A stretch of DNA of 64,000 nt from Halioxenophilus sp964342265 (GTDB taxonomy: Bacteria > Pseudomonadota > Gammaproteobacteria > Pseudomonadales > Cellvibrionaceae): positions 1 to 64,000 of the forward strand of contig CAYFFE010000002.1 of assembly GCA_964342265.1 (NCBI GenBank), read 5' to 3'. The notes under the pieces were generated by a model that saw nothing but the letters and a program-made list of their open reading frames with translations, was not told the DNA's origin and did not search any database. The first letter of the stretch is position 1; every line of letters begins with the position of its first letter. Positions 27,514 to 36,575 of the stretch are shown one piece after another. Made by a program: the position numbers and the translations under genes.

Positions 27514-28380
27514 TTACTCCAATAATTGGGATTTTAGTGAACTGGCAGAGGTTTTTAGTTTGCGTGAGTTCTCAGGCCCCATACGGATGAGTAACTTCTC
27601 CAACGCTGTTAATTTCTCCAGAGATTCATCGGCGAATGTGTAATTCACCGAGCTGGCTTTTAGCTCAATCGGCCCTTCTATCGTGGATGCATTAATAACC
27701 CGATCCAGCATACGCACCAATGTGTTATCCAGCTCATTGGCGTCAAACCCCAATTGACCATAGGCCTCTTCCAGCAGTGGCCTAAACTTGTGGAAACCGG
27801 CTACAAGCTTGTTCTCGTCAAGACTGGTAATGGCATTCACCAAAGTATCAAAACGCCGGTAACCGGTTTCGTCTAGGTAATATTGAGTACCCTTTTTAAC
27901 CACTGGAAACGCTTTTTTAGGTGGGCGAAGTGGCACTACGCCGCGCACTAGGTGACCTTTTGAGGCTCCGTCGATTACCGTGACCCAACGCTGGAGTAAC
28001 TGATTGGCCTGCCATAACAATTGATAATCCACATCGTTACTGAGTGGTTCAAAATACGCCTTAATGACCGGATCACTCTCATCTAGCGTTGGCAGCGTTT
28101 CTTGTGGCTCTGTTTGCAAGGCGGATTCGGGTTGGTTTTGTGGGATGTCCGGTGCTGGAGGTTGTTCGGGAGGCGTTCGTTCGATGCTTTGCAGAGGAGG
28201 TTGAGATGTCGGTGCAGGCGTATCAGCAACGGTAATAGCCTCCGATTCAGCAGGCTCGGAGGATTGACTAAACCACCACCAAGCCACTATCGCCGAAACA
28301 ACAGCAATGGCGCCCAGAGCAATCCAGGGCAGCGCAGATGACGTTGCAGAAGTGGGAGTGTCACCAATTCGTTCAGACAT
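27514..28380 (-). CDS. DUF3014 domain-containing protein
   Basis: 288 aa. One N-terminal transmembrane helix (LPWIALGAIAVVSAIVAWWWF, residues about 18-38) is followed by a Pro/Glu-rich linker to about residue 90 and a folded domain. The domain has the DUF3014 features LLWQANQLLQRWVTVIDGASKG, PKKAFPVVKKGTQYYLDETGYRRFD and RPLLEEAYGQLGF. Probably an inner-membrane-anchored protein with a periplasmic domain. Function unknown for the family. It lies downstream of recJ on the same strand, separated by 64 bases. Confidence 0.8.
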   Translation of the reverse strand: MSERIGDTPTSATSSALPWIALGAIAVVSAIVAWWWFSQSSEPAESEAITVADTPAPTSQPPLQSIERTPPEQPPAPDIPQNQPESALQTEPQETLPTLDESDPVIKAYFEPLSNDVDYQLLWQANQLLQRWVTVIDGASKGHLVRGVVPLRPPKKAFPVVKKGTQYYLDETGYRRFDTLVNAITSLDENKLVAGFHKFRPLLEEAYGQLGFDANELDNTLVRMLDRVINASTIEGPIELKASSVNYTFADESLEKLTALEKLLIRMGPENSRKLKTSASSLKSQLLE

Positions 28381-28444
28381 AATTGAGTTCCGTCAGCAAT
28401 CAAAATAAACCCAGGGCCTATTGTTACGCCGATACAAACCTCAA

Positions 28445-30184
28445 TTACACAGCGTAAAAATAGCGCACCACTAATTGCACTGACTGTCGGCCCCGGTATT
28501 CGTTCACTTGCAGCTGATAAACCAAGTGCACCTTTTGAGCGCTCGGGTTGGGCCATTCATCCAAATCGACTGAGAAGGCTATGGCATCGAGCACACAAGC
28601 GCTGTCGCTAGCCGGTGCCACCACCATTTTCAAATGCTTTTGACCGACGATACGCTGTTGCAACAGATGGAATTCGCCATCGAACAGTGGCTCTGGAAAC
28701 GCCTGCCCCCAAGGCCCGGCGGCATCAATCGCCTGAGCAAGCTCCAGGTTAAAATCGCTACTATTTAGCTCGCCGTCGGTGTAGAGGGTTTCAGTGAGAT
28801 CGTCTTGCGATAGCTGCAAGCGCACGGCTTCATCAAAAGCCTTGGAAAAATCCTCAAAATTGGCTCGTTCTATACTCAAGCCCGCGGCCATGGCGTGGCC
28901 ACCAAACTTAGAGATTAATCCGGGGTTTTGGGTGGCGACAAAATCCAAGGCATCGCGAATATGCAAACCGGCGATAGACCGGGCCGAGCCTTTTATTTGA
29001 TTGCCCGAATCCGCATCGGCAAAGGCAATCACTGGTCGGTGGTACCGATCTTTAATACGCGAAGCTAAAATCCCCACAACCCCTTGATGCCACTCGGCTT
29101 GATACAAACACAATCCCCACGGCATGGCTTCGTCATCGTTGAACGTTAGCGATTGCAAGGTTTGCAGAGCTTCTTTTTGCATGCTGGATTCAATCGCGCG
29201 GCGGTCTTGATTAAGATCGTTTAATTGATTGGCAAGCTCAGCGGCTTCCATCGGATCGGTGGAAAGCAAGCAGCGAATGCCCAAGCTCATATCGTCCAAT
29301 CGACCTGCGGCATTGAGCCTGGGCCCCACCATAAAGCCCAAATCAGAAGCCGACAATCGGGTGGCCTGGCGGCCAGCAACTTCCAGCATAGCCAAAATAC
29401 CAGGCCGAGTTTTTAAATGGCGAATCCGTTGAATACCTTGATACACCAAACGGCGATTATTGCTATCGAGCGGTACCACATCGGCGACCGTACCCACGGC
29501 GACCAAATCCAAGTACTCCGCCATATTGGGCTCGGCGATATTTTGATCCTGAAACCAACCACTGGCCCGTAAAGCACCACGCAAAGCCACCATCACATAA
29601 AATATAACGCCTACTCCGGCAAGATTTTTACTGGGAAATGCGCAACCCGGTTGATTGGGGTTAACGATAATCGCGGGCTCGGGCAGTGCTTTACCCGGCA
29701 AATGATGATCGGTAATCAACACCTCTATGCCTAGGCGATGCGCTGCAGCGACGCCCTCCAAGCTGGAAATACCGTTATCGACGGTAATAATTAGCTCGGG
29801 CTCAAACGATGCCGCAACCTCGAAGATTTCCGGCGTTAAGCCATATCCATAATCGAAGCGGTTGGGAACTAAAAATTCTACGTAAGTCGCACCCATTGCT
29901 TTTAGTGCAGTTACAGCCAGCGCGCAACTGGTGGCACCATCGGCGTCGAAGTCGCCCACGATTAAAATACGCCAAGCGCCATGCAGGGCTTGTTCAAGCA
30001 ACTGTACGGCCTCATCAATGCCTTTGAGTCGATTGGGATCTTCGAGGGAAACCAAGCCATAATCCAGCTCCTTCGCGTTTTGCACATTGCGATTGGCTAG
30101 CACGGTTTGCAAAATTTTTGGCCACTGGGAGAGATCTAAGGATTGTTGTGGAGCCGCTTGGCGACGCTGGATGGTTTTTGTCAT
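28445..30184 (-). CDS. recJ: single-stranded-DNA-specific 5'-3' exonuclease RecJ
   Basis: 579 aa. DHH-family motifs in order: LIVGDFDADGATSCALA (I), LIITVDNGISS (II), VLITDHHLPG (III) and VAVGTVADVVPL (IV). MVGPRLNAAGRLDD follows, and the DHHA1 segment KFGGHAMAAGLSIER. A C-terminal OB-fold is present. RecJ resects DNA ends in the RecF pathway, mismatch repair and base excision repair. Complete and of normal length; the start ATG at 30184 fits the family. Confidence 0.95.
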   Translation of the reverse strand: MTKTIQRRQAAPQQSLDLSQWPKILQTVLANRNVQNAKELDYGLVSLEDPNRLKGIDEAVQLLEQALHGAWRILIVGDFDADGATSCALAVTALKAMGATYVEFLVPNRFDYGYGLTPEIFEVAASFEPELIITVDNGISSLEGVAAAHRLGIEVLITDHHLPGKALPEPAIIVNPNQPGCAFPSKNLAGVGVIFYVMVALRGALRASGWFQDQNIAEPNMAEYLDLVAVGTVADVVPLDSNNRRLVYQGIQRIRHLKTRPGILAMLEVAGRQATRLSASDLGFMVGPRLNAAGRLDDMSLGIRCLLSTDPMEAAELANQLNDLNQDRRAIESSMQKEALQTLQSLTFNDDEAMPWGLCLYQAEWHQGVVGILASRIKDRYHRPVIAFADADSGNQIKGSARSIAGLHIRDALDFVATQNPGLISKFGGHAMAAGLSIERANFEDFSKAFDEAVRLQLSQDDLTETLYTDGELNSSDFNLELAQAIDAAGPWGQAFPEPLFDGEFHLLQQRIVGQKHLKMVVAPASDSACVLDAIAFSVDLDEWPNPSAQKVHLVYQLQVNEYRGRQSVQLVVRYFYAV

Positions 30185-30258
30185 TCAATTGTTCCGAACC
30201 AAAATCACCATTTTAACAGCTGGGTAATAGATTCGCGCGATACACCAAAAATTCAGCA

Positions 30259-31068
30259 TCAATTAAAAATAATAACGGGCTGTTCTAAACATGGCACACA
30301 AATAAACTGGCTCTTAACACCATAGATTGCTTCAATTGCCGCTTCATTAATAACATCTAAAGGATCTCCAGCTTGCCAAAGCTGGCCCGACTTAAGCATT
30401 ATCACCTCGTCGGCGTAGCGCATGGCCAAGTTGATATCGTGCAATACCACCACCAGCGTTAAGCCCTGCTCACAGAGTGCCTTTAACGATTCCAGTACTT
30501 TGTGCTGGATTGCAATATCTAGCGCGGCGACTGGTTCATCCAACAACAGCACAGTGGTTTGCTGTTTGTTGTCGGCAAGCGCTGGTAACACTTGCGCGAC
30601 GACACGGGCGAGCTGTACGCGAGCTTGCTCGCCGCCACTCAATTGGGTGTAATTTCGATCCAGTAAATTGGCAATTCTTCCAATAGCCGAGGCTTGTTGT
30701 AAAAAAGCTTGTTTATCTGCGAGGTTTAACGCATGTGGCATAAAACCCATGTCGATAACTTCAGATACCTGTAAGGGAAAACTTAACTGCGATTGCTGGG
30801 GTAAATAAGCCAATTGTTGTGCTAACTGATGACTCGCCGCTAACGAAGTTACAGGTTGTTCGTTTAAAAACACCGCATTAGAGGTTTTGTGAATATTGGC
30901 CAAACACTGTAACAAAGACGACTTACCAACCCCATTAGGGCCCAAAATTACGGTCATTGCTCCTTGCGTAAAATGATGACTGATACCCTGCAGTAGAAAA
31001 TTTTGATTATTAAGAGACACTGTGAGGTCTTTAACAGATAACCCGTTTTGTTTTTTTGGCTCTACCAT
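30259..31068 (-). CDS. btuD: cobalamin/iron-siderophore ABC transporter ATP-binding protein (BtuD-like)
   Basis: 269 aa. Walker A LGPNGVGKSSLLQCLA, signature LSGGEQARVQLARVVAQ, Walker B TTVLLLDEPVAALD and switch VVVLHDINLAMRYADEV are of the FepC/BtuD class. It overlaps the permease gene by seven bases and is the last gene of the B12 cluster begun by btuB, which makes vitamin B12 the likely cargo. Heme or siderophore is the alternative for such proteins without this context. Confidence 0.85.
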   Translation of the reverse strand: MVEPKKQNGLSVKDLTVSLNNQNFLLQGISHHFTQGAMTVILGPNGVGKSSLLQCLANIHKTSNAVFLNEQPVTSLAASHQLAQQLAYLPQQSQLSFPLQVSEVIDMGFMPHALNLADKQAFLQQASAIGRIANLLDRNYTQLSGGEQARVQLARVVAQVLPALADNKQQTTVLLLDEPVAALDIAIQHKVLESLKALCEQGLTLVVVLHDINLAMRYADEVIMLKSGQLWQAGDPLDVINEAAIEAIYGVKSQFICVPCLEQPVIIFN

Positions 31069-32114
31069 CGATAACCGCCTTTAAAACGAATTAATAACCA
31101 CAAAAAAAACGGAGCGCCAATAACCGCCGTAATAATACCCACGGGTATCACCAATGGCGGCACCAACAGCCGAGACAACACATCAGAAGCCAGCAACAGT
31201 AATGCGCCCAGCAACGCGGAATTAATTAATACGTATTTGTGATTAGGCCCAGTTAATAAACGGACACAATGCGGTGCCAGTAATCCAATAAAACCAATAA
31301 CGCCCGTTAACGACACAGCAGCCGATACCGCCAAAGCAACGAATACGATTAGTTGAATTTTTAAAAAAGACACATTAATGCCCAGCGATTGCGCCTCGGT
31401 CTCGCCCAAAAGTAATGCGTTTAAGGCACGCGAAAAGCACAATAAATATACGCTACTGCCGCCACAAAACAACAAAGCCAAAACCACATTTCGCCAAGAG
31501 TGCCCCTGCAAGCTGCCCATTTGCCAAAGGCTAATTAAACGCAGTTGGTTTTCGTCGGTATAAAACTTTAACAAACTGGTTGTTGCACCCACTAACGCGG
31601 TAATTGCAATACCCGCTAGTAACATGGTAACCACCGAACCGCCTCCATGGCTCGAATTTATCGAGGCAATGGCAACAATTAACGCAACAGTTAACAGTGC
31701 AAAAATAAAAGCAAAGGCGATTTGCAACAAAGGTAAGTGTGCGGCACCAATCAGCCCGAGCCCTGAAAAAACAATAGCCACGCCCGCCCCTAGCGATGCA
31801 CCTGCACTAACACCAATTAACGAAGGATCTGCCAAGGGGTTGCGAAACAAACCTTGCAAACAGGCCCCGGTAATACCCAACGCAAAACCCACAATCGCGG
31901 CCAAAGTAGCTCTAGGCCAACGAATTTCGAATAAAATAGTTTTTAGAGAATGATTTGATTGGGTAGGTTCTGTGTTAAACAAAATTTGATAATAATCTAG
32001 CCAGCGAACCGATACGCTGCCGATACTAATGGAAACCACAAAAATAACACCGAGTAGTCCCACTAAGGTAAAAGGCAGCCATTTTCTAATAGTGTTACCG
32101 GATTCCAACGGCAT
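31062..32114 (-). CDS. btuC: FecCD-family ABC transporter permease (BtuC-like)
   Basis: 350 aa with about ten hydrophobic helices. Conserved FecCD segments: RWPRATLAAIVGFALGITGACLQ, NPLADPSLIGVSAGASLGAG, LLAGIAITALVGA and GVIGFIGLLAPHCVRLLTG, the coupling-helix region that meets the ATPase. The only B12-type binding protein gene (btuF) that might feed it is not in the cluster, so the periplasmic component must be encoded elsewhere. The close spacing with btuD and cobO supports B12 transport. Confidence 0.87.
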   Translation of the reverse strand: MPLESGNTIRKWLPFTLVGLLGVIFVVSISIGSVSVRWLDYYQILFNTEPTQSNHSLKTILFEIRWPRATLAAIVGFALGITGACLQGLFRNPLADPSLIGVSAGASLGAGVAIVFSGLGLIGAAHLPLLQIAFAFIFALLTVALIVAIASINSSHGGGSVVTMLLAGIAITALVGATTSLLKFYTDENQLRLISLWQMGSLQGHSWRNVVLALLFCGGSSVYLLCFSRALNALLLGETEAQSLGINVSFLKIQLIVFVALAVSAAVSLTGVIGFIGLLAPHCVRLLTGPNHKYVLINSALLGALLLLASDVLSRLLVPPLVIPVGIITAVIGAPFFLWLLIRFKGGYRW

Positions 32115-32181
32115 TTACGTTACTACCTTTTAATTTTTAATTCGTGATTAAGGCAAGCGAGTCGCTTAAAATTCTAACTGA

Positions 32182-32802
32182 TTAAAAGTCCACACCCTCG
32201 CGAGCTTTGACGCCTGCATCGAATGCGTGTTTGACCGATTTTATCTCCGATACCGTATCGGCTAGACTACGCAGCGCTGATCCTCCGCCCCGCCCGGTAA
32301 TAATCACGCTTTGGTTTGCAGGGCGATTTTGAATGGTGTCAATGACGGTGGTCTCATCGAGATACTTAAAAGCCAGCATATAAGTCAGCTCATCCAACAC
32401 AACCAAGTCGTAGCGGGCATCCATTAGTACTTGTTTGGCTTTTTCCCAAGTTTTTAGGGCTGCTGCTGTATCACTGGCACGATCTTGAGTGTCCCAGGTA
32501 AAGCCCGTGGCCATTTGATAAAACACCACTTCTGGCAGTTTTTGCTGTATAAACAATTCCTCACCCGACATTTGCTGGCCTTTAATAAACTGAATAACAG
32601 CCACTTGCTGGCCATACCCTAAAGCCCGCAAAACCATACCAAATGCCGAGCTGGACTTGCCTTTACCGTTGCCGGTTAATAATACCACCACGCTTTTATC
32701 GGTATCGGCATTTGCTATAGTTTCATCAACATGGGATTTTTGCTTTTCCATAGCCCGCTGATGTTTAAGGGTTTGGTTGTTATCGTTTTCTATGTTAGCC
32801 AT
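32182..32802 (-). CDS. cobO: cob(I)yrinic acid a,c-diamide adenosyltransferase
   Basis: 206 aa. P-loop LTGNGKGKSSSAFGMVLRALG, then VAVIQFIKGQQMSGEE, LVVLDELTYMLAFKYLDE and VIITGRGGGSALRSLAD, the standard BtuR/CobA/CobO set. It transfers the adenosyl group of ATP to cobalt(I) corrinoids, converting salvaged cobalamin to coenzyme form. The N-terminal 30 residues are polar and poorly conserved. Its position between btuB and btuCD marks a salvage rather than a synthesis cluster. Confidence 0.93.
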   Translation of the reverse strand: MANIENDNNQTLKHQRAMEKQKSHVDETIANADTDKSVVVLLTGNGKGKSSSAFGMVLRALGYGQQVAVIQFIKGQQMSGEELFIQQKLPEVVFYQMATGFTWDTQDRASDTAAALKTWEKAKQVLMDARYDLVVLDELTYMLAFKYLDETTVIDTIQNRPANQSVIITGRGGGSALRSLADTVSEIKSVKHAFDAGVKAREGVDF

Positions 32803-32853
32803 TTAATACCGCAATGTAATTTTTAATTGATACTCAAACTGTTCATTCATGTG

Positions 32854-32927
32854 AAGAAAAACCTCCAATTTACTCGAAGGTTTCTATTGGCTTTAACCAG
32901 AAATTTCGAATATATGGAGGTTTTTCG
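32854..32927 (-). terminator. long imperfect hairpin between btuB and cobO
   Basis: Outer arms GAAAAACCTCCA and TGGAGGTTTTTC match over 12 bases. Inside, CGAA/TTCG, TTTCT/AGAAA and GG/CC can pair as well, giving one long stem. Both strands end in a T run, so it can work as an intrinsic terminator or attenuator between btuB and cobO. Confidence 0.6.
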
Positions 32928-33023
32928 TTGTTACCTTTAAAAAACTATCTCTGACGACGCTAGTGAGCAGTTTTTAACGTAAAAGACGTTTTTTAGACGA
33001 CATTTTAATCAGACTGTGGCCGT

Positions 33024-34847
33024 TTAAAAATTAACACGGCCACCCAAATACACCGCACGTCCCTGGGTATTAAACCCTGCCACTTGCTCGTATTCTTCAT
33101 CCAATACATTTTCTAAGTTCAAATAAAGGTCGTAACGCTGAGCAATTGTGAGGTTTATCGACGCATTCAATAGCTCGTAATTATCTAATGGCTCACGCGT
33201 TGTGACAGCAACTGCATCCCGTACGATTTGATAATTGGTATAAATGCTCAAGTTATCCAACGGTCGCACACGCAGACCAATATTGGCCAAATGCTGTGGG
33301 CGACGGATACGTTGATCGCCATTGCTGTCCTCGGTTTCGTTATACGTGTAATTGCCAAACAATGCGGTGCCGGCGTTAATGGGCCAGTTAAATTCCGCCT
33401 CAATACCTTGTGATTTAGACTCGTCAAAGTTCTGCAAATAACCACTAAAATCATCTGCAAATATAATTTGATCATCCACAGTTTGATCAAACAAACCTAA
33501 GCTTGCAAATAAACCGTTACTGCCAAACCACTGCAGTGCCACATCAAAACCTTGGCTGGTTTCTTCTTGCAATTGCAAACCCGCCGCTTCACCAAAGGCA
33601 AAGTCGCCATCGTTGTACGCTTGTTCGTTTAAACTTGGCGCTCTAAAGCCAGTGCCGATGGAGCCCTTAATTTTTAGTTGGCCTTGGTCATTGCTAGCCA
33701 GTCCGAAAATGCCCGATAATCGATAGGTTCCAAAGCTGCCAAACTCTTCGTTATCATCGTATCGCGCACTGATATTAACATTGGCCCGTTCGGAAAACCC
33801 TGCCTGAAACGAAACGTGCACGCCTGTTTGGTCACGCTCAAGTTGCTCTACGGTTTCTTCTTCGTGATCAACCCCATAGATAAACTTAAACGCGTTGTTG
33901 ATCCTATATTCACCGAGGTATTCAACGCGTTCGATTTCCCCTTCTAGGCTGAAACTCGGATCGCCATCCGTAAAATCATTGCGCTGAGATTCAGTACGGC
34001 TCACGGAGATCTGCTGTGGCAATACATCATGGTTAAAGCTTGCTGATATGAGTCCAGCGGTTAATTCCGATTCCGACAGGCAATCATTACTGGCGGGAAA
34101 GCAATTATCGAACTCTACTTCTCCATCGTGTTGGCGCAACACCAAACCCAACTGCCATAGAGAGCCTAAATTTAGCTCACCTTTGGCATGGACCGTTTGG
34201 TTTTCGTAGCCGTCCTCATCACCCGATGCATCGTCAACCCTTGCGTTAAAGCCATCCTCATCGAGTGTTGAAGCCGTAATGGAAAACTGCCCCTGATCAC
34301 CGCCAGAGCCAATGGAGCCAAGTAATCGGCGATAGTTGTCAGTGCCAACGCGACCATCAATGCTCGCCTCAAACCCATCGCGATATTCTTTTGAGGTAGC
34401 GCTGATAACACCACCGGCATCCGCTCCATACACCGCACCTTGGGGGCCTCGTAAAATTTCGACGCGGTTTAAACCGCTGAGTAGAATGCTGTCGAAAATC
34501 GGCGCGGCCTGCGTACCACTGGGATCGACGATTTTAAGCCCATCGATTCGTAATTGCGTGCGGAAAGATTCCTCGCCGCGAATAAATACACCGGTTTGAG
34601 ACCCCAAACCTCCGGTTTGGCGTACATCGATACCCACTTGGGTGGTTAGGTGCTCTGCCAGGCTATCGAATGCTTGGTCTTCCAAGCGCTGTTCGGGAAT
34701 AACCGAAAAACTGGTACCTTGGGTAATCGCAGGAGTTTCGGTACGGGTTGAGACGACAATGATTTCTTCGATTTTGGATTGGTTGTCTTGATTTTGGGCG
34801 AACGCGCTTACACTCGCCAGAGCAATTGCTAGGGGAAGTTTTTTCAT
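33024..34847 (-). CDS. btuB: TonB-dependent vitamin B12 receptor BtuB
   Basis: 607 aa, the usual BtuB size. Signal peptide MKKLPLAIALASVSAFAQ, TonB box region IEEIIVVSTRTETP, plug with VFIRGEESFRTQLRIDG and NRVEILRGPQGAVYGADAGGVIS, and a beta-barrel ending in a C-terminal Phe (GGRVNF). The plug lines up well with BtuB. The cobalamin riboswitch just upstream fixes the substrate as cobalamin. It imports corrinoids across the outer membrane using TonB energy. Confidence 0.93.
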   Translation of the reverse strand: MKKLPLAIALASVSAFAQNQDNQSKIEEIIVVSTRTETPAITQGTSFSVIPEQRLEDQAFDSLAEHLTTQVGIDVRQTGGLGSQTGVFIRGEESFRTQLRIDGLKIVDPSGTQAAPIFDSILLSGLNRVEILRGPQGAVYGADAGGVISATSKEYRDGFEASIDGRVGTDNYRRLLGSIGSGGDQGQFSITASTLDEDGFNARVDDASGDEDGYENQTVHAKGELNLGSLWQLGLVLRQHDGEVEFDNCFPASNDCLSESELTAGLISASFNHDVLPQQISVSRTESQRNDFTDGDPSFSLEGEIERVEYLGEYRINNAFKFIYGVDHEEETVEQLERDQTGVHVSFQAGFSERANVNISARYDDNEEFGSFGTYRLSGIFGLASNDQGQLKIKGSIGTGFRAPSLNEQAYNDGDFAFGEAAGLQLQEETSQGFDVALQWFGSNGLFASLGLFDQTVDDQIIFADDFSGYLQNFDESKSQGIEAEFNWPINAGTALFGNYTYNETEDSNGDQRIRRPQHLANIGLRVRPLDNLSIYTNYQIVRDAVAVTTREPLDNYELLNASINLTIAQRYDLYLNLENVLDEEYEQVAGFNTQGRAVYLGGRVNF

Positions 34848-34965
34848 TTTTGCCTCAATCTAAATGTGTGTGTGATTGAGGGAGGGGAAGTAGATTCGAG
34901 TAAACAACAGGCAATACGGCTACTCAACTCCGACGAAGCCCTCCGCTACATCGTTTAATACAGTT

Positions 34966-35137
34966 GGGAAAAAGGCCGGTATCGGGCTATGCCGTGGCTA
35001 ATAGATGAGCAGCCAAGACAACCGTTGCGGGGGCAGCGCTGGATTTATTGATCAATTTACAACCAGACTTCCCGTTTACCCTGCATCTCAAAAAACCTCT
35101 ACTGCTCTGTAGAAAGAATAGAACGCAGGCACCTTTA
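34966..35137 (-). promoter_or_regulatory. cobalamin riboswitch upstream of btuB
   Basis: On the minus strand the conserved elements appear in order. AAAGGTGCCTGCG (about 35137-35122) opens P1 and P2; GCAGGGTAAACGGGAAG closes P2; AATCCAGCGCTGCCCCCGCA is the conserved core; and the B12 box AGCCCGATACCGGCC sits at about 34990-34974, with CCTTT closing P1 on AAAGG. It lies about 120 bases before the btuB start and should switch expression off when adenosylcobalamin is plentiful. Confidence 0.93.
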
Positions 35138-35362
35138 ACGGCGGGCACAATAATGCGCTGGTGGTCTAAGGTCAATAGTGAATAATTATTAGGCGTTATT
35201 ATCAGCCGACGTAGAGAGATAAAATAGCCGGTTTGTTAGCGGTATCGCCAGATATAAATCGGAATAACAAAAAACACTTAAAGGAAATCGGGTTAGAGAA
35301 AAATAGTCGGAGAAAGGAATTTAAAGCGTATTTGTTGTTTTTATACCCATATAAAAACAAAG

Positions 35363-35387
35363 CAGGAATCGCGAACACCGATTCCTG
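35363..35387 (-). terminator. rho-independent terminator of the OmpA-lipoprotein gene
   Basis: Perfect nine-base stem CAGGAATCG / CGATTCCTG with a seven-base loop. On the minus strand it is followed by CTTTGTTTTTAT, 16 bases after the stop codon at 35404. Confidence 0.85.
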
Positions 35388-35403
35388 ATTAACCGCCCTG
35401 CCG

Positions 35404-36117
35404 TTAGGATTCGACCGGCAGCAATGTAATTTCTACTCGGCGGTTGGCTTGCTTACCTTGCGCAGTGGCGTTACTGGCAATGGGCTGCGTTTCGCCAAAA
35501 CCCACCGTCTCCAGTCGCACGGCGTTGATGCCTTTATTGGCCAAATGCTTGGATACCGAATGAGCACGCAGTTCAGACAACTTTTGGTTGTAACTCTCGG
35601 AGCCGTCGCTATCGGTATGGCCGGCAACTACCACCAATGTGCGGTCGTACTCTTTTAACACCAAACTTACAGAATCCAGTACGGGATAAAAATCGGTAGC
35701 GATGTCTGATCGATCGGTAAGAAAAGTAATGTTACCTGGCATAATTAAGTTGATGTTATTACCCACACGCTCAACGCTAACGCCGGTTCCACGCAATTGC
35801 TTGCGCAGCTTGGCCTGTTGCGCGTCCATGTAATAGCCAATACCACCACCAATAGCCGCGCCACCGGTAGCAGCGGCTAATATTCGCTGATTACGTTTGA
35901 TGGATTTTTCATCTCGATTGTCCAAATAGGCCACTACTGCGGCTACACTGGCACCAACACCCGCGCCAATGGCAGTTGACGAAGTTTTTTGTTCCCCAGT
36001 ATAAGGGTCATACGTTGTACAACCTGCCAGCATGGCGCAGGCTAATACACCGACAACAGATTTAGAATGAACATACTTTACGACTTTACTGACAAATAAC
36101 GGGTTCACGGTTGACAC
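35404..36117 (-). CDS. OmpA family lipoprotein with glycine-zipper segment
   Basis: 237 aa. A signal sequence ends in the lipobox LAGC (Cys near residue 33). A glycine-rich membrane-like segment follows (IGAGVGASVAAVVAYL, ATGGAAIGGGIGYYMD), then an OmpA C-terminal domain binding peptidoglycan (NITFLTDRSDI, VVVAGHTDSDGSESYNQKLSELRA, RLETVGFGETQPIASN, NRRVEITL). This is the YiaD/Pal-like layout linking outer membrane and cell wall. Transcribed alone, with its own terminator. Confidence 0.9.
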   Translation of the reverse strand: MSTVNPLFVSKVVKYVHSKSVVGVLACAMLAGCTTYDPYTGEQKTSSTAIGAGVGASVAAVVAYLDNRDEKSIKRNQRILAAATGGAAIGGGIGYYMDAQQAKLRKQLRGTGVSVERVGNNINLIMPGNITFLTDRSDIATDFYPVLDSVSLVLKEYDRTLVVVAGHTDSDGSESYNQKLSELRAHSVSKHLANKGINAVRLETVGFGETQPIASNATAQGKQANRRVEITLLPVES

Positions 36118-36235
36118 CTCTGTTGTGATTTGTTTTTTGATATTTACTGGCCTTGCGGTAATCGCCGTTAGTTTAGGCCAAATTAACTTGTAGGCTATTG
36201 TATTAAGTCAAACTGAATATTGGCTTAACGCTTTT

Positions 36236-36269
36236 TATTACCGAGTTAAGCTTATTACCGAGTTAAACT
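36236..36269. repeat. 17-bp tandem repeat, two copies
   Basis: Two adjacent copies of TTATTACCGAGTTAARC, differing at one base; a third, decayed copy may follow. Confidence 0.7.
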
Positions 36270-36318
36270 TAGTAAAAAATTAAGCCTCACTGAGTGTACG
36301 GTATATTGTGCGCTTCGT

Positions 36319-36374
36319 CTTAAGTACTGTGTCCTAAGTACTGTGCCTTAATCATTGAGTCTTAAGTACTGCGT
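36319..36374. repeat. 14-bp tandem repeat, four copies
   Basis: Four consecutive units: CTTAAGTACTGTGT, CCTAAGTACTGTGC, CTTAATCATTGAGT and CTTAAGTACTGCGT. Units 1, 2 and 4 are nearly identical; unit 3 has diverged. Confidence 0.8.
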
Positions 36375-36575
36375 CACAGTTTTATAGCTCTCGGGTCTGA
36401 ATTAGGCGGGATGGTAACTTAAAATTATCGCGATTTAGATCATTAATTGCTGTTTTTGCGATCTTTTACAGATATTTTATAAACCCGAAGTAAAATCAGA
36501 ACTTTGAGTCTGAGCCATAGCTCGGCTATTGGGTGTAACTAAAAAAACAGTTTTAAAGAATAGGAGAAAACTACA

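Larger units (their letters stand above)
36118..36575. other. 458-base region with two blocks of short tandem repeats
   Basis: Lies between the divergent OmpA-lipoprotein and DUF302 genes. No coding sequence is seen, but it holds a two-copy 17-base repeat and a four-copy 14-base repeat (listed separately), and so looks like a regulatory region with repeated sites. Confidence 0.5.
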
